The notes: a model not told the origin generated them from the sequence alone. Shown: positions 1 to 7,803, counted from the first letter of the stretch. The stretch: 16,424 nucleotides of DNA from an uncultured Mordavella sp. (GCA_902406105.1 CABPCP010000063.1:1-16424), one strand, 5' to 3'. Numbers and translations are program-made.

Positions 1-1
1 A

Positions 2-118
2 AAAGAGTATACTCGACAGATATATGATACAAAATCTCTTATATCCAACGGCACATATCTGAAGGACAGCGGTGTTACATACATCAAAATCAGAAAAGAG
101 CGTGACCGTTGTGATTAA
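2..118 (+). CDS. C-terminal tail of an unidentified protein
   Basis: A reading frame is open from the left edge to a TAA at 116-118, giving about 38 residues that end in a basic stretch (KIRKERDRCD). The stop overlaps the probable GTG start of the integrase at 111, an arrangement typical of translationally coupled genes. In integrative elements the gene directly upstream of the integrase is often an excisionase or small DNA-binding protein, but I do not recognise this tail. Its small size and position at the window edge keep confidence low. Confidence 0.35.
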   Translation, partial: KEYTRQIYDTKSLISNGTYLKDSGVTYIKIRKERDRCD

Positions 119-1430
119 GCTGAATGATTTTGAAGTTCTCCAATGCACGAACGCTCTCCATGTAAGAGTTGTGTCACTAAGAGTATTGTATCAAGAATTA
201 CAAAATGGTATACTTTCACTGACGGATATGCAAGAACAGATTGACATGACAAAAAAACAAGTTCTTGATTTACACAAAAAAATGTATAACTATTGGCAAG
301 GTAAAAACGGCAAATGGTACAGTTATTTACCAAAAGAAGGAGTTGATAAGCCAAAGGGAAAACAGATAGAAAGTATCAGCCAAGAAAAATTAGACAATAG
401 AATAGTTGAATATTACGTTAATGCTGAAAATGAAAAAAAGAATCAGGAGAACAGTTGTCCTACATTTTTGGAAGTATACTATATGTGGCGCAAGGTAAAA
501 GATTTGGAATTGGATGATAATTCCATTTACAAATACAATACCGACTGTAAAAGATTCTTTGAGGGCACAGAGTTTGCTGAAACACCAATCAACCAGATAA
601 ATGAAAATACGATAAGACGCTTTATACTGGAGACCATTAAAGAATTGGAATTATGTAAGGAAACCTGCCGTAAATTTTTTGGCTACATAAAGAATGTGAT
701 TCGATATGCAAGAATTGAAAAAATCATTATTGAAAATCCCACAGAGTTTCTTGAAGCAAAAGAATTTTCAAAGCATTGTGTAGTGGCAGAGAAAACCGAC
801 AAAGAGTACTACACAGATAATGAACTTGCAACCATTTTAAAGGCATTAAAAGGCTATTATACAAATACTCCTACTTATATGCCTGCCTATGCTATTGAAT
901 TAGCTATTTATACAGGCATGAGAGTAAGCGAACTGTCAACATTGAAGTGGTCGGACTTTACAAACGGTGTAATCAGCATTAACAAATCAGCAAAACATAA
1001 TCGCTTGAAAAATGAATTTTCTGTCGGGAAAACCAAAACAAAAAAGTCCAGAGTGTATCCCATTGACGAGCAAATCACAGGACTTCTCACACGGATACGC
1101 CATATGCAGGTTGAACATGGGATTTTATGCGAATGGATTTTTACAGACGGAAACGGCGGATATACTCATGCCAGAAATATTACTGACTGTATGACAAGAA
1201 TATGCAGAGAAAACGGTCTCTGTGGCGGTGGTATTACCAAACTTAGGAAAACGACCAGTTCTGACCTGCAAGTCAGCGGAACGCCTAAATCAGTCGTTGC
1301 GAGTATGCTTGGGCATACGGAAGAAGTAAACGAAAAATATTATACTTATGATACTTCAAAACTTGATGAAAAGAAAAAGATTATCCAAACACGCAATTCC
1401 AAATTCAAAAATCTGACATGCGCTGGATAA
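111..1430 (+). CDS. Tyrosine recombinase/integrase of an integrative element
   Basis: This is a site-specific recombinase of the phage-integrase fold, expected to excise and integrate the element. I take GTG at 111 as the start (439 aa). The reading then begins IKLNDFEVLQ, which I recall as the usual N-terminus of this clostridial integrase family, and the start overlaps the upstream stop. An in-frame GTG at 72 would add 13 residues. An N-terminal arm of about 90 residues includes WQGKNGKWYSYLP. A SAM-like core-binding domain (about 120-220) and the catalytic domain (about 235-420) follow. Visible catalytic residues are R271 (TGMRVSEL), a lysine near 309-312, R379 (TKLRKT), H402 (LGHTEEVNEKYY) and nucleophile Y411. 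The box-II histidine normally three residues before R379 is a threonine (T376), which is odd. The gene ends just before the tRNA-Pro terminator. Confidence 0.88.
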   Translation: MIKLNDFEVLQCTNALHVRVVSLRVLYQELQNGILSLTDMQEQIDMTKKQVLDLHKKMYNYWQGKNGKWYSYLPKEGVDKPKGKQIESISQEKLDNRIVEYYVNAENEKKNQENSCPTFLEVYYMWRKVKDLELDDNSIYKYNTDCKRFFEGTEFAETPINQINENTIRRFILETIKELELCKETCRKFFGYIKNVIRYARIEKIIIENPTEFLEAKEFSKHCVVAEKTDKEYYTDNELATILKALKGYYTNTPTYMPAYAIELAIYTGMRVSELSTLKWSDFTNGVISINKSAKHNRLKNEFSVGKTKTKKSRVYPIDEQITGLLTRIRHMQVEHGILCEWIFTDGNGGYTHARNITDCMTRICRENGLCGGGITKLRKTTSSDLQVSGTPKSVVASMLGHTEEVNEKYYTYDTSKLDEKKKIIQTRNSKFKNLTCAG

Positions 1431-1438
1431 TCCCAACC

Positions 1439-1456
1439 AAAGCCAACCGGCTTTTT
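1439..1456 (+). terminator. Short intrinsic terminator after the integrase
   Basis: AAAGCC, loop AACC, GGCTTT, then two more T residues, 8 nt after the integrase stop. The stem is only 6 bp with a short T-run, so it would be a weak terminator. Confidence 0.4.
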
Positions 1457-1471
1457 AACCTTATGAAAATG

Positions 1472-1494
1472 AAAAACCCCCGTAAAAACGGGGG
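1472..1494 (-). terminator. Terminator of the tRNA operon
   Basis: Read on the minus strand: CCCCCG, loop TTTTTA, CGGGGG, then TTTTT (1476-1472). It starts 5 nt past the tRNA-Pro discriminator base and is a clear intrinsic terminator for the two tRNAs. Confidence 0.8.
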
Positions 1495-1498
1495 TAAA

Positions 1499-1572
<74 letters not shown>

Positions 1573-1624
1573 ATAAATGACCGGATGCTCTTTTCTCCAA
1601 GCCTCCGGCGCCCCTGCCAAGGAA

Positions 1625-1695
1625 CTACGGATAGAGGACTCGAACCTCTACTAACAGAGTCAGAGTCTGCTGTGCTGCCATTACACCAATCCGCA
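1625..1695 (-). tRNA. tRNA-Gln (anticodon CTG)
   Basis: A 71-nt cloverleaf on the minus strand. Acceptor arms TGCGGAT and ATCCGTA pair (with one G-U), and the discriminator base is G. The anticodon stem GCAGA/TCTGT closes the loop CTCTGAC, giving anticodon CTG, which reads glutamine codon CAG. The T arm contains AGAGGTTCGAGTCCTCT. No CCA is encoded. It is the first gene of a two-tRNA operon, 52 nt before tRNA-Pro. Confidence 0.92.
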
Positions 1696-1732
1696 CTGCT
1701 TCTGTCCGCATGTTTGCCAGCGAACAAATATT

Positions 1733-1760
1733 ATTATAACAAAGTTTTAACAAAAATCAA
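1733..1760 (-). promoter_or_regulatory. Promoter of the tRNA-Gln/tRNA-Pro operon
   Basis: On the minus strand, -35 TTGATT (1760-1755), 16-bp spacer, -10 TATAAT (1738-1733), about 38 nt before tRNA-Gln. It diverges from purC. Confidence 0.7.
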
Positions 1761-1815
1761 GCCTTTTTTTCATTTTTTGAAAAATTCCTATTGCTTTTTG
1801 TTTGGAAATCTGTTT

Positions 1816-1824
1816 TGCTATTAT
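1816..1824 (+). promoter_or_regulatory. Probable extended -10 promoter of purC
   Basis: TGCTATTAT fits an extended -10 (TGn plus a 5/6 TATAAT match), about 47 nt before the purC start. The only -35 at proper spacing (TTTTGT) is poor. I see no purine riboswitch or obvious PurR-type dyad in this leader. Confidence 0.4.
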
Positions 1825-1871
1825 TTAGAGGATCATAAATCAAACTACAACAGTATAGAAAGGGATGTACT

Positions 1872-2732
1872 ATGAAACCAATCAAAGAAGGAAAAGTACG
1901 TGAAATCTATGATAATGGAGACAGCCTGATCATGGTGGCTACCGACCGGATCAGTTGTTTTGATGTCATCCTGAAGAATGACGTGACAAAGAAGGGAACC
2001 GTCCTGACCCAGATGTCCAAATTCTGGTTCAACATGACCAAAGATATCCTTCCCAATCACATGATCTCCACAGACGTAAAAGATATGCCGGAATTCTTCC
2101 AGCAGCCGCAGTTCGACGGCAACAGCATGATGTGCCGGAAGCTTGACATGCTTCCCATCGAGTGCATCGTGCGGGGCTATATTACCGGAAGCGGCTGGGC
2201 CAGCTACCAGGAAAACGGGACAGTCTGCGGGATCAAACTGCCGGAAGGACTGAAGGAATCTGACAAACTGCCGGAACCAATCTATACGCCTTCTACCAAG
2301 GCGGAGATCGGCGATCATGACGAGAACATTTCTTATGAGCAGAGCATTGCCCACTTAGAAAAGTATTTCCCAGGCAAAGGCGAAGAATATGCCGCAAAAC
2401 TTAGAGATTATACCCTGGCTCTCTACAAGAAGTGCGCAGACTACGCTTTGAGCCGCGGCATCATCATCGCGGACACCAAATTTGAATTCGGACTGGATGA
2501 AGAAGGCAACATCGTTCTTGGCGATGAGATGCTCACTCCTGACAGCTCCCGTTTCTGGCCGGCAGAAGGCTATGAGCCGGGACATGGACAGCCTTCCTTT
2601 GACAAACAGTTTGCCCGTGACTGGCTGAAAGCCAATCCCGGAAACGACTGGACCCTTCCGGAAGACATTGTTCAGAAGACCATCGACAAATATCTTCAGG
2701 GATATGAAATGCTGACAGGTGAAAAGCTGTAA
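1872..2732 (+). CDS. purC: SAICAR synthetase (purine biosynthesis)
   Basis: Phosphoribosylaminoimidazole-succinocarboxamide synthase joins aspartate to CAIR with ATP in the cytosolic de novo purine pathway. At 286 aa it matches the longer clostridial form rather than the roughly 237-aa enterobacterial one. Family motifs are visible in order: KVREIYD near the N-terminus, TDRISCFDVIL (about 24-34), the RGYITGSGWASY region (about 97-108), DTKFEFG (about 197-203) and GDEMLTPDSSRFW (about 217-229). The last two hold nucleotide and metal contacts in the family. The ATG is preceded by AAAGGG at 7-nt spacing. It stands alone here, separate from other pur genes, and is followed by a strong terminator shared with the convergent MFS gene. 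Confidence 0.96.
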   Translation: MKPIKEGKVREIYDNGDSLIMVATDRISCFDVILKNDVTKKGTVLTQMSKFWFNMTKDILPNHMISTDVKDMPEFFQQPQFDGNSMMCRKLDMLPIECIVRGYITGSGWASYQENGTVCGIKLPEGLKESDKLPEPIYTPSTKAEIGDHDENISYEQSIAHLEKYFPGKGEEYAAKLRDYTLALYKKCADYALSRGIIIADTKFEFGLDEEGNIVLGDEMLTPDSSRFWPAEGYEPGHGQPSFDKQFARDWLKANPGNDWTLPEDIVQKTIDKYLQGYEMLTGEKL

Positions 2733-2747
2733 TAAGACAAAAACAAA

Positions 2748-2787
2748 GTGGAGGAACCGCCTCAGGGATAGGTTCCTCCGCTTTTTT
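2748..2787 (+). terminator. purC terminator, probably bidirectional
   Basis: An 11-bp stem pairs GTGGAGGAACC (2748-2758) with GGTTCCTCCGC (2771-2781), followed by TTTTTT. On the other strand the stem is followed by ACTTTGTTTTTG, so it may also end transcripts of the convergent marR-MFS operon, whose stop codon overlaps the T-run. Confidence 0.85.
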
Positions 2788-4177
2788 ATTTCGCTTCCCG
2801 CTTAACGAAGAAAATTCCGATCAATACCAGCAGCGCCGATACTGCCGCCATCCAGAAGAATGTCACATTAATGCCATGTACTCCCGCCGCATCCCCGTAA
2901 CGACCCACAGAAGATTCCCGCACCGCCGTCATGATCCCTACGAATACAGCCGTTCCGACCGCTCCCGCGACGGTTCTAAGAGACGTCAAAAGAGCGGTTC
3001 CGTGGGCGGTCATCCGGAACCCGATCTTCTCGGTTCCCCAAGTCACCAAAGGCATCATCAGGCATCCGATCGCTGTGGTGCGCAGGGTATTCCATCCTGC
3101 CGCCACCCAGACCGGAGTATCCATGGCGATCAGACACATTCCTCCGCAGCTGATAGTCATACAGGCCGCGCCGACCAGAAATAAAATCTTCATCCCCAGC
3201 TTGTCGTAGATCTTCCCCGCAAATGGACTGACCACCGCCATGACCGCAGACCCCGGCAGTACGATCAGGCCCGAGACGGTAGCGGAATATCCCATCACAG
3301 ACTGTGCGTAAAGGGGCATCAGCATGGAAGACCCCATCATGACAAAATAAAGCAGCATACTGCCGATCACGCTGACCGCATAATCTTTATTCTTCAGAAT
3401 ACGCAGTTCCAAAAAAGGTTCTTCCAAATGAAGCTGCCGGTACACAAACAGCGCCGCCGCCACGCAGCCGATCACAAGAACCGGCAGCGCCTGCGGGCTC
3501 GTCCAGTCATAGGTTCCAATATTGCCAATGCCAAGGGTGATTCCGCCAAAGGCAAAAATACTGATCCCAAAGGAGATCATGTCAAATTTCTTCTTAGCTG
3601 TCCCAAGTACATTGTCAAAGGCAAACAGCGCCCAGATAAAGGAAACCAGCATGATTCCTATCGAAATATAGAAGATCGCTCTCCATCCAAACAAGTCCAC
3701 GATGATTCCCGCCAGCGTCGGGGCAATGACCGGGGCCGCCCCCACAGACAGGCCATACCATCCCATGGCCGTTCCCCGTTTTTCTAGAGGGAAGATCGTC
3801 AGAATGATCACCTGGGACATAGAGGTCAGGATTCCGTTTCCACATGCCTGCAGGATCCTGGCCGCCATCATCACCGGAAAGTTTGGCGCGATCACACACA
3901 GAGCCAGTCCCAGAATGAACAAGATCATTCCCGTCAGAAACAAACGTTTCGTAGGGAAACGGGTAATGAGGAAGGCCGTCAGCGGCATAATGATCCCCAT
4001 TGCCAGGGAATAGCCGCTGGTCAGCCATTGTCCCGTTGTCACGCTGATCTCCAGGTCTGTGATCATAGACGGCAGCGCCGTTGTCAGCGCCGTCGCCAGC
4101 ATAGATGAGGCGATGCACGTGATCACAATATTGATAAATATCATCGTTCGTTTTCGGTCTGTTATCTTATACTCCAT
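2786..4177 (-). CDS. MFS multidrug efflux transporter (DHA2/EmrB-QacA-like)
   Basis: A 463-aa inner-membrane protein with about 14 hydrophobic segments, the number usual for the 14-TM DHA2 drug:proton antiporters. A degenerate motif A follows TM2 (TRFPTKRLF, about 73-81). A motif C-like glycine/proline-rich helix near 144-160 (GWYGLSVGAAPVIAPTLAG) marks antiporters. Its start overlaps the end of the marR gene by 11 nt, so the two are very likely co-transcribed and translationally coupled. The context of a MarR repressor plus a DHA2 pump suggests inducible efflux of a toxic or aromatic compound. Substrate cannot be read from the sequence. Confidence 0.9.
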   Translation of the reverse strand: MEYKITDRKRTMIFINIVITCIASSMLATALTTALPSMITDLEISVTTGQWLTSGYSLAMGIIMPLTAFLITRFPTKRLFLTGMILFILGLALCVIAPNFPVMMAARILQACGNGILTSMSQVIILTIFPLEKRGTAMGWYGLSVGAAPVIAPTLAGIIVDLFGWRAIFYISIGIMLVSFIWALFAFDNVLGTAKKKFDMISFGISIFAFGGITLGIGNIGTYDWTSPQALPVLVIGCVAAALFVYRQLHLEEPFLELRILKNKDYAVSVIGSMLLYFVMMGSSMLMPLYAQSVMGYSATVSGLIVLPGSAVMAVVSPFAGKIYDKLGMKILFLVGAACMTISCGGMCLIAMDTPVWVAAGWNTLRTTAIGCLMMPLVTWGTEKIGFRMTAHGTALLTSLRTVAGAVGTAVFVGIMTAVRESSVGRYGDAAGVHGINVTFFWMAAVSALLVLIGIFFVKREAK

Positions 4178-4619
4178 TGCTGTGTGTCTCCTCCTGTCCC
4201 AGATAATAGTCCCGGATCTTCGTCAATGCCCGATAAAACTGCTCTTTCTCTTCCCCATCAAGGCCAGACAGCATTTCTTTGTGGGCGATGGCGCGGTTTT
4301 TCCGCACCTGTTCGGCGCTCCGTTTGCCTTCCTCCGTCAAAGATACCAGTATGATCCGTTTGTCCTTCGCGGAAACTGTCCTTTGCACCAATCCCTTCTG
4401 TTCTAACTTCCCCAGGATCTCTCCCGCGGAAGAAGGGCGGATACGCAGACAGTCCGCCAGCTTCTTCTGGCTGATGGGCCCGATTCGCTCCAATATAAAA
4501 AGACAGCTGTACTGTCCCCGGTAGACGTCCATTCGTCCGTATCGCTCTTCTGAATAACTGCGGTTTAACTTCATCACTTCAAAGAAAAGCTCCACCACAT
4601 CTTCGTCTTTTAACTGCAT
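4167..4619 (-). CDS. MarR-family transcriptional repressor
   Basis: A 150-aa winged-helix regulator. The region 48-100 carries the MarR fold: GPISQKKLADCLRIRPSSAG (helix-turn-helix), GKLEQKGLVQR (recognition helix end) and a wing with DKRIILVSLTEEG containing the typical D-x-R. I start it at ATG 4619, which leaves AAGGG and AGGA upstream. A longer frame from 4658 would run back through the -10 and operator, so it is excluded. It is the first gene of an operon with the MFS pump and probably represses its own promoter through the 14-bp palindrome at 4642-4655. The ligand is probably a substrate of the pump (inference). Confidence 0.92.
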   Translation of the reverse strand: MQLKDEDVVELFFEVMKLNRSYSEERYGRMDVYRGQYSCLFILERIGPISQKKLADCLRIRPSSAGEILGKLEQKGLVQRTVSAKDKRIILVSLTEEGKRSAEQVRKNRAIAHKEMLSGLDGEEKEQFYRALTKIRDYYLGQEETHSNGV

Positions 4620-4641
4620 ATATCCTATTCCCTTTCTTTTA

Positions 4642-4655
4642 ATAAGGTACCTTAT
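4642..4655. promoter_or_regulatory. Palindromic operator, probably for the MarR repressor
   Basis: ATAAGGTACCTTAT is a perfect 14-bp palindrome. It lies immediately downstream of the -10 box and covers the expected transcription start of the marR operon, so a bound repressor would block initiation. Confidence 0.7.
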
Positions 4656-4657
4656 CA

Positions 4658-4686
4658 ATTATAGACAAGAGGGCAATCGCTGTCAA
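4658..4686 (-). promoter_or_regulatory. Consensus promoter of the marR-MFS operon
   Basis: On the minus strand, TTGACA (4686-4681), exactly 17 bp, TATAAT (4663-4658): a perfect match to the consensus. Such a strong promoter next to an operator fits tight repression with high induced output. Confidence 0.88.
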
Positions 4687-4704
4687 TTCCTTTTTCCAGT
4701 CCCG

Positions 4705-4758
4705 AAAAAGTTCAATTCCAGACGTAGTAAAATTGAATTTTACTACGTCTGGAATTGA
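4705..4758 (-). terminator. dsdA terminator: 23-bp perfect inverted repeat
   Basis: Arms at 4712-4734 and 4736-4758 are perfect reverse complements separated by one base (G4735). On the minus strand the hairpin is followed by ACTTTTTC. It lies 19 nt after the dsdA stop and before the marR promoter. The stem is unusually long and AT-rich at its tip, so another role is possible. Confidence 0.65.
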
Positions 4759-4777
4759 GCTAGTATCTGTCTGCCTC

Positions 4778-6118
4778 CTATTTCTTTTCTGCTTCCATCG
4801 CTTTTTTGATATATGCCTCCCGCACATCCTCCGGCACCAACGATCCTCCGGTGGCCCAGACGATATGGGCAGCCTGCCCCATCTGTCCGGTCAGTCCCTG
4901 TTCTTCGATATATCTTGCGCACGCCTCATCGGTCTCGATCCTGGATGGTCCGGCAAATGCAGCACAGGAACTTGGCTCAATGAAGACGCCTTCCTGATCC
5001 AGAAGTTCTTTCATATATATGTATAACTTCTCGTCTTCTATGGTAAACTCTCCGCTCAAGAGATGCTCCACCGTCTTGCCCACGAATTTGGAAGGCCGTC
5101 CGACAGCCAGACCATCTGCCTCCGTCTTGCCCGACAGACCGATATCCTGGACACAGATCTCACTATGAAGTCCTGTAGCGATCCCAAGGACCATACAGCA
5201 TGCCTGGGTCGGTTCTTCATAAAATACATGTACATGGTCTCCATACAGGAGTTTCAGGCCAAAGGCAACGCCCCCCGGCGCTCCGCCCACTCCGCAGGGA
5301 ATATAGACAAACAGAGGATGTTCCTCGTCCACCAAGATGCCTAAGTCCTCCAACTGCCCCCGGAGCCGCAGGGCCGCCACCGCATAGCCCAAAAACAGGC
5401 TTACCGAATTCTCATCATCCACAAAATAGCTGCAGGGATCTTTCAGGGCTTCTTCCCGGCCTTGTTTCACCGCCGCTCCGTAATCCCCCGCGTATTCGAT
5501 CACCTGGACATTTTTGGACCGTAGCAGGTCTTTCTTCCACTGCTTCGCATCCTGGGACATATGGACATACACCCGGAAGCCAAGAGCCGCGCTGATGATT
5601 CCGATAGACAGTCCCAGATTCCCGGTAGACCCCACATGTACTGCGTATTTGGAGAAAAATTCCTTCATTGAAGGATCCGCGAACTTTTCATAGCTTTCTC
5701 CCTGCCGGATCATTCCCTGTTCCAAGGCCAGATCTTCCGCGTGCTTCAGGATCTCATAGATCCCGCCCCTCGCCTTCACAGAACCGGCGGCCGCCAGGTG
5801 GGAATCCATTTTCAGCAGCAGCTTTCCTTGAAGCCCTGCCTTCCAAACGGCATTTAATTCTTCTCTCATCTTAGGGATCTCCCGCAGAGGCGACTCGATC
5901 AAGCCTCCCGCCTCTTCCGTCTCCGGAAACGCCTTGCGGATAAACGGGGCAAATCTTGCAAGGCGCTTTGCCGCGTCTTCCACATCTGCCATCGATAATT
6001 CAATATCTTTCAGCGCTTCCTGGGTCTTCCCATAGTATGGATTGATCCAGCTCACTTCTTCCGCCCTGCGCAGCTTTTTCACCACAGGCGCTTTCTGTTC
6101 CAGCATATCCAGATTCAT
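4778..6118 (-). CDS. dsdA: D-serine ammonia-lyase (D-serine dehydratase)
   Basis: A PLP enzyme that deaminates D-serine to pyruvate and ammonia. The 446-aa protein aligns from memory with E. coli DsdA (442 aa) over its whole length. Shared blocks are RFAPFI.KAFPET (about 55-67), LLLKMDSHL, GSVKARGGIYE with the PLP lysine at K115, VGSTGNLGLSIG (phosphate-binding glycine loop), FVYIPCGVGGAPGGVAFGLK, ADGLAVGR and HIVWATGG near the C-terminus. I choose ATG 6118 because AGGAGGG sits 6 nt upstream at 6125-6131. The longer frame from 6163 begins inside the -10 box of the promoter at 6162-6190. It has its own promoter but lies 82 nt after the aldo/keto reductase, so read-through is also possible. No DsdX or DsdC homologue is visible. 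Confidence 0.95.
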   Translation of the reverse strand: MNLDMLEQKAPVVKKLRRAEEVSWINPYYGKTQEALKDIELSMADVEDAAKRLARFAPFIRKAFPETEEAGGLIESPLREIPKMREELNAVWKAGLQGKLLLKMDSHLAAAGSVKARGGIYEILKHAEDLALEQGMIRQGESYEKFADPSMKEFFSKYAVHVGSTGNLGLSIGIISAALGFRVYVHMSQDAKQWKKDLLRSKNVQVIEYAGDYGAAVKQGREEALKDPCSYFVDDENSVSLFLGYAVAALRLRGQLEDLGILVDEEHPLFVYIPCGVGGAPGGVAFGLKLLYGDHVHVFYEEPTQACCMVLGIATGLHSEICVQDIGLSGKTEADGLAVGRPSKFVGKTVEHLLSGEFTIEDEKLYIYMKELLDQEGVFIEPSSCAAFAGPSRIETDEACARYIEEQGLTGQMGQAAHIVWATGGSLVPEDVREAYIKKAMEAEKK

Positions 6119-6161
6119 AAGATTCCCTCCTTTTTCTGTCATTCCTATTATTACTGCTTTC

Positions 6162-6190
6162 ATTATAGGAGGTCTTTCCTCTGTTGTAAA
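6162..6190 (-). promoter_or_regulatory. Promoter of dsdA
   Basis: On the minus strand, TTTACA (6190-6185), 17 bp, TATAAT (6167-6162), about 44 nt before the dsdA ATG. The spacer contains GAGG-AAAGA-CCTC, a short dyad that may be a regulator site, but it is too short to insist on. Confidence 0.75.
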
Positions 6191-6200
6191 CCAGCCTTTC

Positions 6201-7238
6201 TCAAATCTCCTGGCTGCCTGTGGACCACACGTGTTCTTCCTTTGCGGCGGCTTTCGTGTTCTGGGCCATCACTCCCACCAGTCTGTGTGGAACATATGCC
6301 TCTTCCAGATAATCCATCTCTTCCTGGGTCAGCGCAAGATCTACGGCTTTCACTGCTCCTTCGATATAGCTTCGCTTCGTGGCGCCCACCACTGGCGCTG
6401 TCACTTTGGTGAGAAGCCACGCCAGGGATACTTCCGTCATGGACACCCTATGCCGGCCGGCCAGTTCTGCCACCCGGTCAATGATCACTCGATCCTGCTT
6501 GGCTGTCCCATCGTACTTCACCTTAGCGTAGCTGTCCTCCTCCAACCGTTTGGAGGTTTCTCCCGGATGTTTGGAAAGACGACCGCCTGCCAGCGCACTG
6601 TATGGCGTCATGGCGATGTTGTCTTCTGCGCACAGCTTCGCCATCTCCCGCTCTTCTTCCCGGAACAAGAGATTATAGTGGCCCTGCACCGATACGAACC
6701 TGGCAAATCCTTCCTTCTCCGCCAGGGCATTTGCCTTCGCAAGCTGCCAGGCAAAGCAGTTGGATATGCCGATATACCGCGCTTTTCCCGCTTTCACGAC
6801 TCTATTTAACCCATCCATGATGTCATAAAGCGGAGTCTGGTAATCCCACATATGATAAATGTACAGATCCACATAGTCCATCCCCAGATTGGACAGGCTC
6901 TTATCGATCATTTTCTCTATATGCTTTTGTCCGGAGATCCCTTCTTGGATCTCTTCCTGGGTACGGGGAAGGAATTTCGTCGCCACCACCACTTCATCAC
7001 GCCCCGCGTAATCTCTAAGCGCCCTTCCCACATACTGCTCGCTTGTCCCGCTCTGATACGCGATCGCCGTATCGTAAAAATTCACTCCCAGTTCCAGCCC
7101 TCTTTTGATGATCTGGCGGGAATGTTCTTCATCCAGAGTCCAGCTATGCTGACCGTTCTTGGCGTCTCCAAATCCCATGCAGCCCATACAGATGCGGGAT
7201 ACTTTCAGGTCTGAATTTCCAAGTTTTACATATTTCAT
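6201..7238 (-). CDS. Aldo/keto reductase
   Basis: An NAD(P)H-dependent TIM-barrel oxidoreductase reducing aldehydes or ketones. The 345-aa length is normal for bacterial YhdN/YajO-type members. The catalytic tetrad is visible: D56 and Y61 (NFYDTAIAYQSG), K88 (VVVATKF) and H129 (DLYIYHMWDY). Later blocks GKARYIGISNC and the C-terminal VVGATKRSYIEGAVKA, which binds the cofactor phosphate in the family, are also present. ATG 7238 is chosen because GGAGGAG precedes it by 5 nt; the longer frame overlaps the upstream gene. It follows the flavodoxin-family reductase by 25 nt in an apparent two-gene operon. The physiological substrate is unknown. Confidence 0.94.
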   Translation of the reverse strand: MKYVKLGNSDLKVSRICMGCMGFGDAKNGQHSWTLDEEHSRQIIKRGLELGVNFYDTAIAYQSGTSEQYVGRALRDYAGRDEVVVATKFLPRTQEEIQEGISGQKHIEKMIDKSLSNLGMDYVDLYIYHMWDYQTPLYDIMDGLNRVVKAGKARYIGISNCFAWQLAKANALAEKEGFARFVSVQGHYNLLFREEEREMAKLCAEDNIAMTPYSALAGGRLSKHPGETSKRLEEDSYAKVKYDGTAKQDRVIIDRVAELAGRHRVSMTEVSLAWLLTKVTAPVVGATKRSYIEGAVKAVDLALTQEEMDYLEEAYVPHRLVGVMAQNTKAAAKEEHVWSTGSQEI

Positions 7239-7263
7239 GGTTTCTCCTCCCTGCTCTGTCTTC

Positions 7264-7803
7264 TTAGTCTCCAAGTCTTCTTCCCAATTCATAAGCTTCT
7301 TCCATATATTTCGACTGTCTGGTCATCTCCGGCGTCCCGCAGCCCTTTCCCCAGACTGCTCCTTCGTCCTTAAGGTTCAGATACCGCACCAGAGTCTCAT
7401 AATGCGCTTCCAGCGCTTCGAAGGTCCAATCATCGCTGTTCCATGCCGCCGCGATCATCGCTGATTTCATACCTTTTCTGTGGATGCTGCTGTTAAACGC
7501 GCAGAAACGGTCCACCAGAATCTTAAGCTGGGCCGACATGCCATAGTAATACAGAGGGGTCACGAATACCATCATGTCCGCTTCCAGGATCTTCTTCCTG
7601 ATTTCTTCCATGTCATCCTTCTGGATGCAGGGTCCCTCATATCCGCAGTGGATACATCCGGTGCAGGGATAGATATCCCCATGCGCCGCGTCAATGACTT
7701 CAATCGTATGCCCTGCCTCCTTTGCGCCTTTTGCGAACTGCTCTGCCAGCATGTTGGAGGAGCCTTTTCGATTGGGGCTTCCTTCTAATATAATGATCTT
7801 CAT
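7264..7803 (-). CDS. NAD(P)H-dependent FMN reductase / iron-sulfur flavoprotein-like protein
   Basis: A 179-aa cytosolic flavodoxin-fold protein of the NADPH-dependent FMN reductase group. The N-terminal phosphate-binding loop is GSPNRKGSSNMLA (8-20). A cysteine cluster C47-x2-C50-x2-C53-x5-C59 (CTGCIHC then C) resembles iron-sulfur flavoproteins of anaerobes, although the family often keeps these cysteines without a cluster. TPLYYYGMSAQLKILVDR (about 81-98) is the typical flavin-contacting stretch. AAGGAG lies 8 nt before the ATG. It leads a two-gene operon with the aldo/keto reductase. The likely role is flavin or small-molecule reduction. Confidence 0.88.
   Translation of the reverse strand: MKIIILEGSPNRKGSSNMLAEQFAKGAKEAGHTIEVIDAAHGDIYPCTGCIHCGYEGPCIQKDDMEEIRKKILEADMMVFVTPLYYYGMSAQLKILVDRFCAFNSSIHRKGMKSAMIAAAWNSDDWTFEALEAHYETLVRYLNLKDEGAVWGKGCGTPEMTRQSKYMEEAYELGRRLGD

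Larger units (their letters stand above)
1..1498. mobile_element. Right end of an integrated element next to tRNA-Pro
   Basis: This stretch is visibly more AT-rich than the rest of the window. It holds a gene tail and a tyrosine recombinase whose 3' end points at the 3' end of tRNA-Pro(CGG), about 70 nt away. Tyrosine-recombinase elements (ICEs, islands, prophages) commonly insert at tRNA 3' ends with the integrase gene at that junction. The rest of the element would lie to the left, outside the window. I cannot fix the attachment core, because only one junction is visible. The alternative is a decayed remnant holding only the integrase. Confidence 0.55.

Noticed and set aside
6042..6809. 255-codon plus-strand frame opposite dsdA and the aldo/keto reductase
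   Set aside because: It is antisense to two well-supported enzymes and rich in residues typical of shadow frames. It reads across the dsdA promoter.
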